A stretch of 64,000 nucleotides of DNA from Ischnura elegans (Eukaryota; Arthropoda; Insecta; Odonata; Coenagrionidae). This document shows positions 36,201 to 51,200 of this stretch, one piece after another. A program made the position numbers and the translations under genes. Positions within the stretch are counted from its first letter, which is position 1. Each line of letters begins with the position of its first letter. The notes beneath the pieces are model-generated. The model saw only the letters and a program-made list of their open reading frames with translations. It did not search any database and had not been told where the DNA came from. The DNA lies in the NCBI RefSeq assembly GCF_921293095.1, contig NW_025791658.1:620001-684000 (forward strand), given 5' to 3'.

Positions 36201-39200
36201 CCACTATCTTTACACTTGAAAACACAAATCACATCATTGGTGTAGCAGACAATGACCTCCCCTTTCTTCAATTTTGCGCTGCTGACATCAAGCGGGTTAT
36301 TTTTTCTACCTGCCCGCAGAGTGCCAGATCAAAATGTTCGTTCTTCAAGTAGGTCTTGGGTCAGCTTCACGCTATTATGAAAATTGTCCATATGTAAACT
36401 GTGTCCCATTTCCTTGAGGTCATGCATCGATTTATGGACAACATTTTCTGCGTGGCTCTGACCGCTGACTTCAATCTCACTAGCCCCAGCATACACTAAG
36501 AGCCTCAACACAAGGCCAGAGGGTCTATTGGCTAAATATCACCCAACCCCTCTAAAGCACTATTGACTTCTCAATGCACAATTCCCTACCCAGAGAAACA
36601 ATGTCTTTCATGGACTGCTGGAAACAGTGGAGCAGGGGTCTAATTTTATACAGCCTTTCGCTAGGTTATGGTTCATTTTCTCAAGGGTTTGTGGAGAAAT
36701 GGAGAGCCTGCATCATTCCTAAAAACCTATCACGGCTCATTTTCTCCCCGAATATCGGCACTCGCACTAACTCTGGCCTCCTTCAATCGCTAGAAATTGC
36801 TTTAACTCTAATTGCGCCCATGTGGAGAAGAAGGCCCCACCAAGTTTCCAGTTCTTCCTTGCCCAACGGCTTCCAACCCCCTTATGCCCTTAGTTAAGGC
36901 CTTTGTGAAGGATTTTGGAGGAAAATGCTTTCTGCATTTTTCTCAGTCTATGAGAGGATTATTTCAAAGAAAATTTCAATTGCAAGTTGAAATAATCCCT
37001 CGGAGTGCCGCCGGTAGGGAGGGTCTCCAACCTTGAGCCTTAATAATTATCCAGCAAAATATTACAATTTGTGTAATGGAGTGTTGCATAAGTGATTAAT
37101 ATGTTAGTTTTTATGAAAAGTAAGACCATATCTGTTCCTAACAATAGAACGTATTAATGACCTACACAATGAAAACACCACAATGAACAGAGGACAAGTA
37201 ATTGATGTGGAGCAACGAAAGTGAAAATGTGTCGTGAAATTAGGAAAAAAACCCAAAATATGCACAAAAAAAAAGTAATTTGCAATAATGATGTAAAATA
37301 TTATTGTTAAAGTATAAAATATGAACTTATGGACCACACTGTAAACATTTTGGAATAAAATAGTGAGTATTGAGACAGGCATAAACGTTATTGACAAAAA
37401 CTAGGTCTGATCATAATTTTCGTGGTTGCACATAAGATATGAATAATTTAAAAAATGTGATAAAAACACTAATTCAAGGGAATAAATAATGGTTAAATGC
37501 CGTGATGCTTGAAATTCCTCTGAGTTTATCTATTCATTTCCGCAATTTCGTTTACAAATACATAAGTAAGGAAACAGATACATAAGTAAAAAGTATAGCC
37601 CAATACTGCATATTATGTAATGCAGTGTTTTACGTATGCGATTAATGTTATTTGTTATGAAAAGGGAGAAAATCTGCAACTAACCCTAAGACGTATGAAT
37701 AACTCAGAAAATGAAATAAATCGTAATGACTAGAGGATTGGTAATTGACCCAGAGAAACAAATGAGAAAATATGTTGTAAAAGTAGGAAAAAGACCCAAA
37801 AAAATCACTGAGAATAAACATAATTTACAATAATCATTTTAAAAAGTTCCTAGTAATAGATATTGAAATATAACATGATTAACTGAAGCACCGCACTAAG
37901 ATCACTTTTTTATGATGTGGATTGTATTGAAATGGGATAAATTTTTTTAACAAAAGAGTTAATCTAAACATAATTTTTTTGATAGCACAAAAAATAAGAA
38001 TAAATTAAAAAAGAAGGTAAAACAACTGAATTTAAAAAATAATCCATTTGTAAGACATGACGGGATATTTACGAAAAGAATAATGAAAAAGAGGTGAAGG
38101 AAATGAAAAGAAAAATCTCAACCTGCCAATTTGTTTCAAAAACAGCACTAAAGTAAACAAAAAAACACAATAAATGAAGTAACACATGGAACACGAAACA
38201 GAAACTTCCGCAATGGTGTAAGGTCACTTCCGAACTGCGGGAAGGTGTAAAAGAGAAACTAGGCACGCTCGGAGCACCCCAGTGACCAGCGGGAAAACGA
38301 ACTCTCAAAGACATACATTTATGTCTTCTGCCTGAGTGGAAAAGCCATCATGGCATATATATATGTCATCCGCACTGAAAGTGCTAACATTGAGAGATCC
38401 TCACATAGTTACAATTTTTATGCAGATGACCGCGCCTTAGCACTATCTGTGTCCAGTCCATGGCTTTACATAAATTTTGTAACCACCTTAAAGTGCAAAG
38501 AAATGAATTTAAAAGCAAATGAATCACATTACCATTGTCACGTCCACTATGCTGAGGATTTGAATATTTCTCAGAGGCTGACTCTATCTTCCGACTCCTC
38601 TCATTAGTTTTGTGGAATCCTGGTACATCAATTCCAAGCTCTTTACCATAGTCATCTCCGTACCACACCAGCAATTCTACACCTGGCATTATCTCTTGAG
38701 TTGTGCGGTAGTAAATTTCACCCTTGTACTGAAATGCCACGAGGTTCTGTTCTTCCTCATTCCGCGCACAGTTCACATATCTCATCCAGTTTGATCTTGA
38801 TGGATTGTATGCATCAATATAGTGAATAACTTTCTTTTCTCTCTTGATCTGTGGGAATAATTTATGGGATTTATGCAATGATCTTACAGAGATTACATTC
38901 ATCCAACAATGCATGAAAAATATAAAAAATAATTTATTTAAATATAATAAATCTATATATGATAGATAGTCGAAAATCGTGTTAGTATCTTGTGAGCTGA
39001 TTCCTTGTTTGTGGAGTCTTTCCCTGATCCAGCTTGTGACCGACGGTTGGAGTTTTCCCTATGTCTGGGCTTACGTGAACAATCGACCAGATTTAGCGAC
39101 GTAACGCCACAGACTGTGTAACAAACAAAGACAAAGCCACCACCTATCCATCTGAATTTTTCATTCAGAAGGCAACAAAAAATATTAAAAGGGGCAAGTA

Positions 39201-42200
39201 GTACACATACGGAACGATTGTAAGAACATATATTGACACCCCATACAAAAAAATCTGTGCTGTGACTGCACTAAATCTGCACTGTAACTGGACTAAACTC
39301 TGTGTTTAGCACAGTCACAGTACACTTTTCTGTACTAGACTGTACTATGGCAGCTAGAATTTGAGAAGAACTGTACTGTAACAGTGCTGGATCACTGTGC
39401 TTGAACTGTGCTAGAGCTCAGACTGGGCTGGGTAACATGACTGGAGCTGTACTATGGCTCAAACTGGACTGTGACTGGGCTGGGTAACTGGACTGGAACT
39501 GTACTATAGCTCAAACTGATGTACATCAACTCCTGCCATAAATTAAAACCCGAAGAATAAAGTAGTACATAGAAATAATTGGAATGAATTAATGTATTAT
39601 AATTGTCATTTGCCATAATAAGTGAATATTTTACTAGTGATTAAACTGTAGATTACCTACTTTGTACTCTTCTAAGGTAATGAGTCCCATTTAGAAGGGG
39701 TAATGGGGGATAGGTGTAAGAAAGGCAGACCAAAGTTTCTTGCTTTACTTCGTGGAACCACGATATTGGACAATAAAATCATTTAAATGATGTTTGACCA
39801 TAATAATTAATCGAGTGAAAGATCCACAGAGACATTTTTGTAGTTTCACTGAATTTTTTTTCTTAAATCATATAATAATTCAAAAATTATTCAAATCAGT
39901 ACAGCCTCTCTTTATTTATAAATAGTGTAACTAAACTGTTCATTGATAATTAGGCAGTACGACGCTCGCTGGGTCAGCTAGTATAATATAAAATGCATGT
40001 AAATAACAATAAAAACATCAATGACAAAATGCATTGGGTTCAATTGAATTCTCAAGGATTTAGGGCGATAGTGGATACATCATTTGCAAACAATCATTTA
40101 ATATAATACAGGTAAAGAATGTGGGTGCATCAATTTTTTTTCAATTCATTACTTATAAGCAGTGACCCTCAAATTTTGGGAGTTCCAGGAATAACATTTC
40201 ATTTGAAAATAACTTCATATCCCCAAAATTTATTGGTATTTCACTGATACCGAAATATATACGCAAAATGTCATGACTTTTTAAAAAACTTATTAGAGAT
40301 GGGTCGAATAGCAGATTTCTCGAACTCGAATATAGAATTCGAATATTAAATCATTGCTCGAATATTCGAATACCTCGAATTTGGAATACCTCGAATACTA
40401 AACGATGAATGCTGGAATGTTTGACTCGGTTGCCTATGCAGCAGGCAACACAAGATTTTGGGGAGTCATTTTGATTTCCTTTAAAGGATTCAAACAGGAA
40501 TTTAGCTGATTAATGGAATATTTTAATTTTATGGAAACAATTGGGCATATAATTAATTCAACTAACATCGCTTTACCCCCACTCCTGCTCCCAAGTGCTA
40601 GCTGACAATCTGAGGCATTTTGTAAAATACAAGCTCTTCTCCACCGGATTTTCTTCAATTATATTCAGTCTATCTTTGGGTGTTCTCACGAGATAAGAAG
40701 ATGAATTGGAATGGCTATCAGGGAGAAACCAAATATCCTGAGAAAATATCCCTTTGTCTGTGACTGTAACAATAAAGATTTAAAGCACCACTCATAAATT
40801 GTAACTTGATATATGTTTTCGAAAAAAAATACCGCATCAACTTCCCAGAAGCTCTGCTGCTCATATCGAGTCTCACCAGAATGCCAAGTCTCCGTCCTAT
40901 TTTGACATTTATTTTCTCGCGTAAAATGCTTAAATAAAGTCAGAAATGCATCGCGTTTGGTCTTGTTCTTTTTTAAATTACGTGCACATTACTTATATTT
41001 CAATCACACAAAGGTGTAATATCAATTGCCGAAAGTCATTGTTATACACCTTTTGGGCTAATAGGTGATTCATGCAACAGTTGACCTCCAGAAACTGGAA
41101 ACTTAGAAGCAGGTAGGCTGAAAAAGGTCAGAGGGTGAGAGAAACATATTTCTTTTGTTCTCGAGTAACTTGATATTTTTTTCGAAGCTAAGGTCTTCGT
41201 AATAAGATCCCTGCGCGAGCGAGTACCTTTCGTTTGATTTCGGAGAAGAGGAAAGCGTCAGGGTGGGTGAGGCGAGTGCTGAATGGAGAGGGATAGCAGA
41301 TCGTGGGAAATGCACCAATGTCCCACCAATCCCACGGCACTGAGTTTCTCCCTATGGTAGTTTCATCTCCTGGAAAAGATTCAAACTAAGTGCCTGTCCT
41401 TATTAGCCATAAATGACACATGGTAAACATTTCGTCTCATTTATAGGAAACCTGCGCGAGTTGGGGCCTTTTGTTTGATTTCGAAGAGGAGGAAAGCGTC
41501 GGAGGAGGGGCCGAGGGCTGATGGATGGAGGGAGAAGTGGATTTTGGGAATTTTGCTATGTAGTTACTATCCCACGACACTGAGGTTTTCCTGGTGGGGA
41601 AACTGGAGATTTTCGGATTTTTTCACCCGGATCAATTTAGGTTCCCCATGTCGAACTCTTTTCACCGCTCTAACCGCGAATTTGATGTTGTTCATCAACT
41701 TGCCTAAAATGGCGCTGCATGTACTAAAAGACTAGAGTTCTCTACATTTTTCCGAGTCAACTACAAACGACATGTGTGCGACAGTGTAGAGCGACAACGT
41801 TCAGATCCACGCAAACTTACCAATTATAATCACGATAATTAATATTTTCAAGGATTCAGATGATATTTCCATACGTATCCTTCATATCGGCAGAGTATGT
41901 AGATAGGACAGAAGGTAACTCATTCCCATTGACCAACAGGACACCAAAAGAGTTGACTCTGGGATAGCTAGAGGTATACCGAGGGAAGATGACGACAACT
42001 ACAATATACATAATAGGGAAATTGCATACTTTTTATAAACAGTATGCTGATATACTACAGTAAACACTTAGTACCGCAATATACTTTTTTCCACTTAAAA
42101 TTCAGTTTTTACACTAGAAAATGACTCCCAAAAGTCTCCCGAGTTTCGCGGGCTAAAAAATACCGCCCCCACTAATCTTAGGCCGTGACGTCATAGTTCA

Positions 42201-45200
42201 GTAGGAGTCCAAGATCCAAGCCCAGTAACTGCAGGTTTGGAAGAGCCACGTTGCATTTGAAGGAGAACATGGCTCAAATAAGGAACAAATACAAGTGGAG
42301 CATTGTTCTTCTGTGCAATAACACCCCAGAAAAAATTTTAGTCTGCATTCCCACCGAGGAAATTAGAAGAAAAGCCTCGATGCATGCCGTCTGTCGGGAT
42401 GAGCGTTACGGACAAATAAGAGTATAATAAACGGAATGATAAACCCGTGTGCTAGGTGAGCGAAGATAACTTTAATATAAATAATATTTCCATATTTCAT
42501 CGACTGAATAACTTGAAACTGAGGTTTTTCTATAATTCGGCCGCCGTAGAATAAAAACTCAACTTCTCAACAAAAGTCAAGATACTTGTTTCTCCATGGG
42601 TACGATGGACTCGAATTATTTATGGCACTTGTACAATTTCAGTTACGGAAGGACATAGAAAATTCCATGATGTTTAAAATCAAGGGAGGAAATATGAAAA
42701 TATAGAGCAACGTTGATCTTCATGCATTCGAGTGCCAGCCAAGAAGACAGCGTTTTCTTCTACTGTCGGCGTCAAAATGATGTGCCCCTGTACTTTGCAA
42801 ATTTATATCCTGGCTTCACTGCATGCTATAATAATGAACTACACGTCATTTTTAAAGGAAATTTTATCCTAAATTCTGATTTATTTTATTACAAAAAAAT
42901 TGAAAAATGTAGAAACGGCCAGTGCAATAAATGACTCCGCGCACCGAAAAATTAGCCGTTTTGTCAACTTCATGAACTTTGCAACTCCACCTAGGGTAAA
43001 CTACTACGTCTACAGCATTCATCTTCCACATTAATTTACACTCATCAGTGCGGATTAATAAAATGGCTTTTGGGTATTTTTAGAACTTATATTTTGTTAT
43101 AAATTAATGAAAATATTTAAACATTATCTTGTCCCATAGTTTACCACGAAAGATAAAGGAAGTTGTAGATGGAAAAAGAGGTGGTCACAAAAAATGAATC
43201 GCAGCATTCTTTGATTTTATTCTACGCCGTTGCTTGCTTTTCAGAAAAAGTTGAGTCACGAGAGGAATGTTCCGCGGCCCTTGATTTGGAAACTGTGGAG
43301 ATAGAGGAAGACGTGTGGATCAGCAATTTCCATTTAGTTGGTTGTCAGGATAAACCAAGGATCCATTTAAAGGTTGTCAGGCCATCGTATAAAGTTAAGA
43401 CTGATGTGCACCTCAGGGGAAATGGGGTGTTTGAGGGAAAGTCAAACCCAAAGTTGTCCAAAGAATGTGCAGTTCTATATTGCTCTTTCCCCAGTTAAAA
43501 CCAAATAGAAATTGGATTGGGATGATATTTTCACCACGGGTTCCAGTGATAGTGAGAGTGCAGGTGATCACGGTCATCGTTGAAGGTCATCCCTCTAGGT
43601 TTCCGATACGGAATTTTTAAGTGACAACCGATCGCAATGACGATGAGCTCGCCTTTAGAGTAGGTTTCAGATATATCGTGAGAAAAGCTCCCAAAATGTA
43701 TTAAAGACTCTGTTTGGAAAATATTCACATTTTAATGCTACTTTAGGAAGGCTTTCATTACAAAAGTAACTTCTTAACACCTGAAGACGTTGTGTTTATT
43801 ATATTGATCGAAGTGCGATTGACCGATTCTTCCTGCAGAATAGGAAGTGGCTTCAGGGTTTTTGAGTCACAAGATGGTAGATTGTGTTGGAAGTTCGTCT
43901 ATATTATCGCTACTAAATTGAAACATTGATAGTCTGGCTTCCTCAGAGCTTCCTGTCGCCCTCCAGGCAAGGTATTTTTAAGTTGAAAGTATCATCGACA
44001 GCTTCGAGGTGGAAACAAGTTCACCATAAGACTCTCCAGTGTACTGTCAAAAGAATACACATTTCACATGAGTATACGCTTTCGCCAATATTATACGCAA
44101 GTCTCACTTTGTTATGAACTATAAAACATTTCAGATGCACATGAGCTACCTTTCCATTTCTCGGCATCGACTTTCGGTGCCGATGAAGTCTACAGTTTCA
44201 CTAAAATACCCTGTTATCATGATGGAATCAGTAACAGGAAGCTTGCTAGGATCAGCCTAGGAATAACCATATTCCTTCATCTTTACGCAATCTATCGCTT
44301 TCAATGGAGGAGAAATAGATCAAATAATAGCCCTGAAGTCACAATGAACAACTCCGATACGTCTGCACTTCAATAAATGAATCATAACCACGCCGTCGCA
44401 TGTATTCAAGTATGCAACCTCTACTACGGCCGTGCCGCTGTGCCTCCTCGTACTGAACTATGACGTCACTTTTCTACCAGCCAATCATCGGGCGTTTTCG
44501 ATTCTCACTCGCATTTGAAAATTCTCGTGAACTTTGATGCATTAAATATCGCAAACCACGTCATAAAATAATAAAAAACTTTCACCAAGGTATGCAAACA
44601 TATATTTTCACATAATTTTAGGGCTACTGATTATATCTGAAATATATGCAAGTTCCCTATTGATTTGAGAGGCTGATACTTTGTGGAACTCCATGATTAA
44701 GGAGAGAGAATACTTTTTTAATCCAATGACAAATTAAAAACCTAAATCTTATATTTTTCATGGAATTAGAAAGTATTACTTTTCCTTTTTTAGCTGCGAA
44801 AGCAAGAGAATTGATGTCCATGCCGGAGTGGGAGAGGCACTGCGAGAGCCAGCGTAGTAAAGTGAATCTTCCGAGCTATTGCAAAATATTTTAATTATTG
44901 TTGCTATGCTATGCAACAAAATACTTTTATTGTTACTGCTGCTTCTTGTTGTCGTATATTTTCATCATTCGGGGGAGGATGATGTTAAATGGAAGCTGGA
45001 AGTTTTTAAAAATACGTGAAAATTCCTCCCAAAACTACCTCTTTACCATAAATATTAATTTTTTAGAATTTTTCACCCCTCATAACCCCTAGAAATATTT
45101 TAAATGATAAAATAATCCTTTTAATTCCTCCAAATGACCGATAAGTCATAATGATTGGAGGGGGGAGCTCCCCGGAAAATGGTGTGTGATGGGGAAAAAC

Positions 45201-48200
45201 GGAGTTCATATTGGGAATAGGAGGTCGTTTTACATGAGAATCAGCAGGAATGGTGTCAGGGCTGATTTTCATGCCGTCCAGTGATATCGATTGATCGGCA
45301 ATCCACGGATTCCCAGAAGTGAGATCAGTGCACATGAATGGAACTCAAAAAGTGATGGGAGTAAAATATTAAACCCAGTGTCAGCCATGCAAAAGGGGAA
45401 TAAGAAATAAACACTTATGTTTCGTTTGTCTTTGTTTTACTGAAGTGCGACATCACTGCACTAGTTGTTGAAGTTATATTCAGCAAGTGAAAGAAAAGAT
45501 GACTAATCACCATTACATCAAAGTGTGTCTGGTGCTGGGATTGGAAGAGAAAGAGTGAAGCATTATATAAACACAGATCACCTGGCTTATGAGCCAAGGG
45601 ATCGTGGCACAGCTTTTACCTACAAATGCCAATGATGAAGCATTACCTGGTAGATTCAATCAATTTGCGCTAAAATTTCATGACAAAATTCTTGTTGAAG
45701 AGTAGAAATTCAAAAAGGAGAGATTTTTCAAGACCCTAAGCCATTATTGCTCATTCATTACCCTAATTATAATGGAAATTGCAACATGTGTTAAATTGCT
45801 CACTGACTAGCAACAATTTAAAACCGAAAAAATCTTGATTCAACAATAACCCTGCTTCAAAGTGTTCCAGGTTATTGACCTTCCACAGCAGATCAAAAAT
45901 ACTCAATCATGAATCACAAGAGGTTGCGTGAATCCACTAATGTTTACATTTTATTTAAGCATCAAAGTGTGAACACATGTTTTCATCAATATCTAAGATA
46001 TGCTGAGTATTAAAGATGACTTTATAGAGATAGCAATGGCAGTACTGTACCTCCCAGCAGTAACCTCGCCTGCATGGCTGAGAAACTTTGATGCCTCCAT
46101 ACGGTCCAAAGCGCAGGCCCTGTGGTAGCTTCTCCTTGCTCCAAACCCCCAGGCCAGCTACCGTAATTTGGGAAGCTGCAATATGGAGGGAGCTCGGAAC
46201 TGTCTTTATGGCATACTTGGGATCAGGCTTCACTCCTGAACCACTGGCAACCTAGAGATGAAGAAAATAACTTGAGTTACCCTAGAAATACTTTTATCAG
46301 AGTTCAAAGGATGAGGAGAAGTCAAGTTTAGAAGTAACAGAAATTTGATGAAAAAGAAAAATGATAAAGATGAAATGGATACATAGATTGCATAATGAGG
46401 AGGTTTCAAGAAGAGTGTGAGAGGGGATCAATCTTATGAAAACCAATAAGGAAAGGATGGAACAACTTCAGTCACATATTTAGAGAAGGCAACCGACAGC
46501 CGAGGTTATTTGTGGCACGAGTGATGGGCAGGTGCCCAGTAAATATACAGAGCTGATGCAGTACTGCATCAGTCCTGCTAGTACAGCACATTACAACTGA
46601 AGCACCTCAGCAGTAACTCAGCAGCACTCTCATTAAGTGCAGCCGCAAGTTGTGGACGTGCTGTAGTGCCTTCGCCACTGCTACAGCGCTGCCGCTTGGT
46701 GCATCAGATGTGCATCAGCAGCTTTTTGTGTTCACTGGGTAGGGAAGGGAGGAGAGAAACTAGGCATCACCATTAGTCTTCTCTGAACAAAAGATGCCAA
46801 GCAAATGAAGGGAGGGCCTTAGAAGACCATGGCTTAGTGGCCCAACCAACAAATGGATTGTTATGTTTGAAGTGTTTCCCACACAACATTCAAGCAAGAG
46901 TCAGGTGACCTCTGAAAATTCACTATCACTATCAGGGTTTGAACACACATCTCCAGGGACGAAACATGTTTGCCAAAGGATTAATCCATATCTAACATGT
47001 ATAAACTTGGGATGGACGGATCCAGGATTATTTTTTTGGTACAGATCCGGATCAGATACTTTATTTCAAGTGTCAGATCTTCAGATATTTTCAGATCCAA
47101 ATGCATTTTTAATTAATTGCCTCCCATAGGAGGAAGTAATTACATATTCAAGTTTCTTCTAGGTACAGTCAGATCCAAAAGTATTGCAACGAATGAAGAA
47201 GCGTCATAAATGTCATTAATTCCACTTTCGCCACAGTTTGGCATCTGACTTTCGGTATTTTCTATTGTACTTGTAGGAGGGAATATTAAACATTATTCCC
47301 CTTTTCCGCAATATTTTTATCAGAGCATCATTAAAGGGAAATGTATGCGGGATATGTGTAGTGGTTATACATATTGTGCAGCTCTTGCTATATAAAATAT
47401 TCACCTCCGAACGTCAACATTCTTTCTCTCATAAATTATCTGATCCCTCGAGGTATATTTTCTTACAATTAATGCTGAAGCTTTACGATGAGACATAGCG
47501 AACATAACAAATATTTATAAAATATCCACTGCAATATTACAGCAAAAATGCCACTGGATGTCAAAATTCAGTTTGATTTAGTGGCACTAGAAGACTAGTC
47601 CATTGCCTTGCATGCTTTAGCAAAGCTCGTGATGAAACACAGTTGGAATGAGTGAGTGAGTTGGCCTAGCGGTAAAGCAGAAGACATACCTACCATATTA
47701 GAATTATGACTTGATTGGTTTAAATCTCTCCGTAACATTTTTTTTTCAGATAGATAGCATGGCAGTAACATATTTTTCTCATCCACTTTAACGCATATTA
47801 ACCACTACCGTCATTATAAAGTTTTGAATGGCAGATAGTCATTTTTTGTTTTATGGAAAATATTTCAGTCAGGTATTCTTCTCCATCAAATCCATTTCCA
47901 TATTACCCGGATGTTCTGTCATTTTCAATAACATGTAGACACTAACTACACACACTCAATTTCATGGGCTGGGTCGTTGAAAACTTGGAAGGTTGGCACA
48001 TGAAGCAACCTGCATCCTTTGCCTTCACGGCACCAAGAGCCAACGAGGACGGACGCGGACAAAACTGAGCTACTGAACCTGGAGTCAAACGACAAGATCG
48101 AATGCCCAATCGAAATTAAGAGGAGCAGATGGAATGCAATGAGGAAACTCACGTCCCCACAGAAATGAGCCATGCAGCCGTTGGAGTGTTTTCTTTCGGG

Positions 48201-51200
48201 TTCCTTGGCGAGGTTTTTGCTATGTTTAGATTCATATTTGGACTCACCATATATCTCATGATACGCATCTCATTTGCTCCTGGAGTTTAACTCCAGGTTT
48301 GGTAGCTCAGTTGTGTCTTCGTCCATCCTCGTCAGCTCTTGATGCTGTGAAGGTAAAGGATGCAGGTTTGCTCATGTGCCAACCTTCCAAGTTTTCACCA
48401 ACTCGGTTACAGCAGTAAAAAGGGTCTCGTGAGTGTCTTAATATTATTGAAGACTATAGACCATTCGGGTTATACGGAAAAGGACTTGATGGAAAAGAAT
48501 ACCTGAGTGAAATATTTCCATATAATTTGTACATTGAGATTTCTGCAATAATGAATAATGAAATCTGCAGAAAACAAAAAAACTAATGTTCGCCATCCAA
48601 AATTTTACATCAAAAGCAGTGTTTAATTAGTAACCATGCGTTAACGTGAATAATAAAAATATGCTACTTCCATACTATGCATCTGAAAAAAAAATTTCTC
48701 CGAAGAGCTTGGAATCACCTAACTCAGATGGTAATCATTATCCTCTCAATTACCACTAGGCCAACTCACTCACAAACAAGGCATGCAAGGGAACACAGCT
48801 GTCATCCAATGTTACTAAATCAAAGTGAATATGAACATCCAGTGGCATTATTTACTGTGATATTACAGTGGATATTTTATATTTGTGTTATATTAGCTAT
48901 CCCTCATAGAAAAAATTCAGTGTTAATTGTAAGAAAATATACTTCCAAGGATCGTCCAATAGAGTGGTTTCCTATAATTTTTTTATTGCCTAAATCGAAA
49001 GATTATTACTCCTGGAGTATGTATTTCACGCATTACGATTTTGAAACGACAATATCTATTTTTTGCGATTAAATGAAAAGTAAAAATTTTCAAGCGCGAC
49101 GCGACGGGTAAGTATGATTGCCGGGAAAACTCCCGTGTGACGTCGTCCTGGTTACCGCTGCCGCAAGTGAGGTGACCTTGGGGCGAGGCTCTGAGCGCTG
49201 ATACGACGCAGGATGCTAGCAGGTAGCAGAGTACCATGCTAGATGGTAGCGCTTGGCTTAAATAAGGATTATTAATACCTTATCAAACGAGGAAAACTTT
49301 CCGACCTTAGCCAGTTTTAATAGGTGATTATTAAGACATGTTTCCCTGAGCTCTGTGCCTCATGCATGCATCGGTAATCTCAGATTATGTAACTCCTGGC
49401 TACTCGTATAGAAACAAGGTCCCTGTGACGTCACGTGGAGTGGCATCGCATGGGTGCCAATCTGGCCATTTTCAAATGTGGTTAAAATTGACCATTAACA
49501 TTCGTCTAAACTGGGATTTCTAAAACCAAATAATTTGTATATTATGAATACACTATAATGGTGGGTAACGAATCTCAATCAATTCCTTTCCTTTTCTTTG
49601 ATAAAGGAAACCACCCTATTTACGATAGAGAGTAAATTTACGTTTAGGAGGTGGATTTATTATCTATCACGAGCTGTACAATTTTTGTGGTATTAAACAT
49701 TGCACGTATCCCATATTCATTTCCCTTTAATGATGTTCTAATGAAAATACTGTGGAAGATGGGAATGTCGTTCAAAATTTCCCTCCTAATGGTACAATAG
49801 AATATAGCGAAACTAAATTTCCAAACTACGGCGTACGTGGCACCACCTCAATCATTGCAATGCTTTTGGATCCGACAGTAAATACAATCAAAGGAATGCT
49901 ATCTAGATTGTTATACACATTTTAATATTTTATATAATTAAAAATCATTTTTATAGGCTTTCACGTTATATTTTAAAACAAATTTTAGACCCTCAGGATC
50001 AAAACTTCCGTTTGGGATGGCAATTAAATTTGGTATCAATCTACGGATAAGCTGATCGATTTTACACCACTTTTCCTTACAAACTTTTTCCTCGAAATTT
50101 TTCACTTTTTCATCACATACTGACTATCGTCTTTCAGCACAATTTTGATTATTGGGATATTCTTGTTGTCACTAAAAATCTTTGACTCAATCAATTAGAT
50201 CTTAAAGAACATAAACCCTCAGAAATGCATCGTATTTGGTCTCATTCTTTTAAGAATCTCGCGCATGGTATACAACTGCCGAAAGTTATTGAGATAGCTT
50301 TAGCCCAAGTAGGACACTCACCTAGCATTTGTCTTCCAGAAAAGGAGAATTAAGCAGGTAGGAAAAAAAGCTCAGTGGGAGTCGAGATGGGGCTGGCCTG
50401 AAACATATTTCCATTGTTCTTGTGTAACTTGATATTTTACTTTGAGGATAAAGATTTATGGCCTGTGTGGTCTAGGAAAGGAAAAAAATCAGAGGCACGT
50501 GCTAATGGAGGGCTGAGGTAGTTTTTTGACATATGCCACGTAGTTACTTTTGACGTGGTTATTATCCAACGTCACAGAGATTCCCCTATTGATTGTTCTA
50601 TCGATTGAGAAGAGTCACAACTGCCTATAGCTGGCACTTTGCCTTAAAATTTTCCGCAGCTGAAATTCTGTTGAATAACCCCTAGCAAGATTTTAAACAA
50701 AATGGTTCATGAGTAGGACAAGCATTGCAGAGAGATGGGGAATGCAAAGAGAGGATAGGAACTCTTCTCATTCCCTCTTACGGGACGCTGAATTTGTTGA
50801 AGCATCAATTAAAATTTCAGATCAAGATCCAACATCTTCAGCGAATTTTTATACAAAGTATCCGGTGAAGGGCATTATCCATAGATATTAGGATCCAAGG
50901 TTCCGACCATCCCTTGTATAAACCACAGGTAGTCAAAAAGTACTTTTAAAAAGCCAATCATGCTGCTGACAACTCAAGGTGTTTACTCCACATATGGAAT
51001 CTGTACGTGCCATACTCATAAAATGCTTACAAATCAAAATGCTGTACACAATCTTTATCAATCGTTTGAGTTCACATAATGTTAAGTCAAGTAAGAGTTT
51101 CAACAAAGTAACACAGAATACTATGTATTGTTCAACGAGTCTTCTCTAGAATATGAACGCTTAAAATCCCCTTCAAAGAATGCTTACAAATTAAAATGCT

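Noticed and set aside
47946..48173. Minus-strand frame with a hydrophobic, signal-peptide-like start
   Set aside because: It lies entirely within one arm of the foldback; the mirrored arm is broken and there is no other support.
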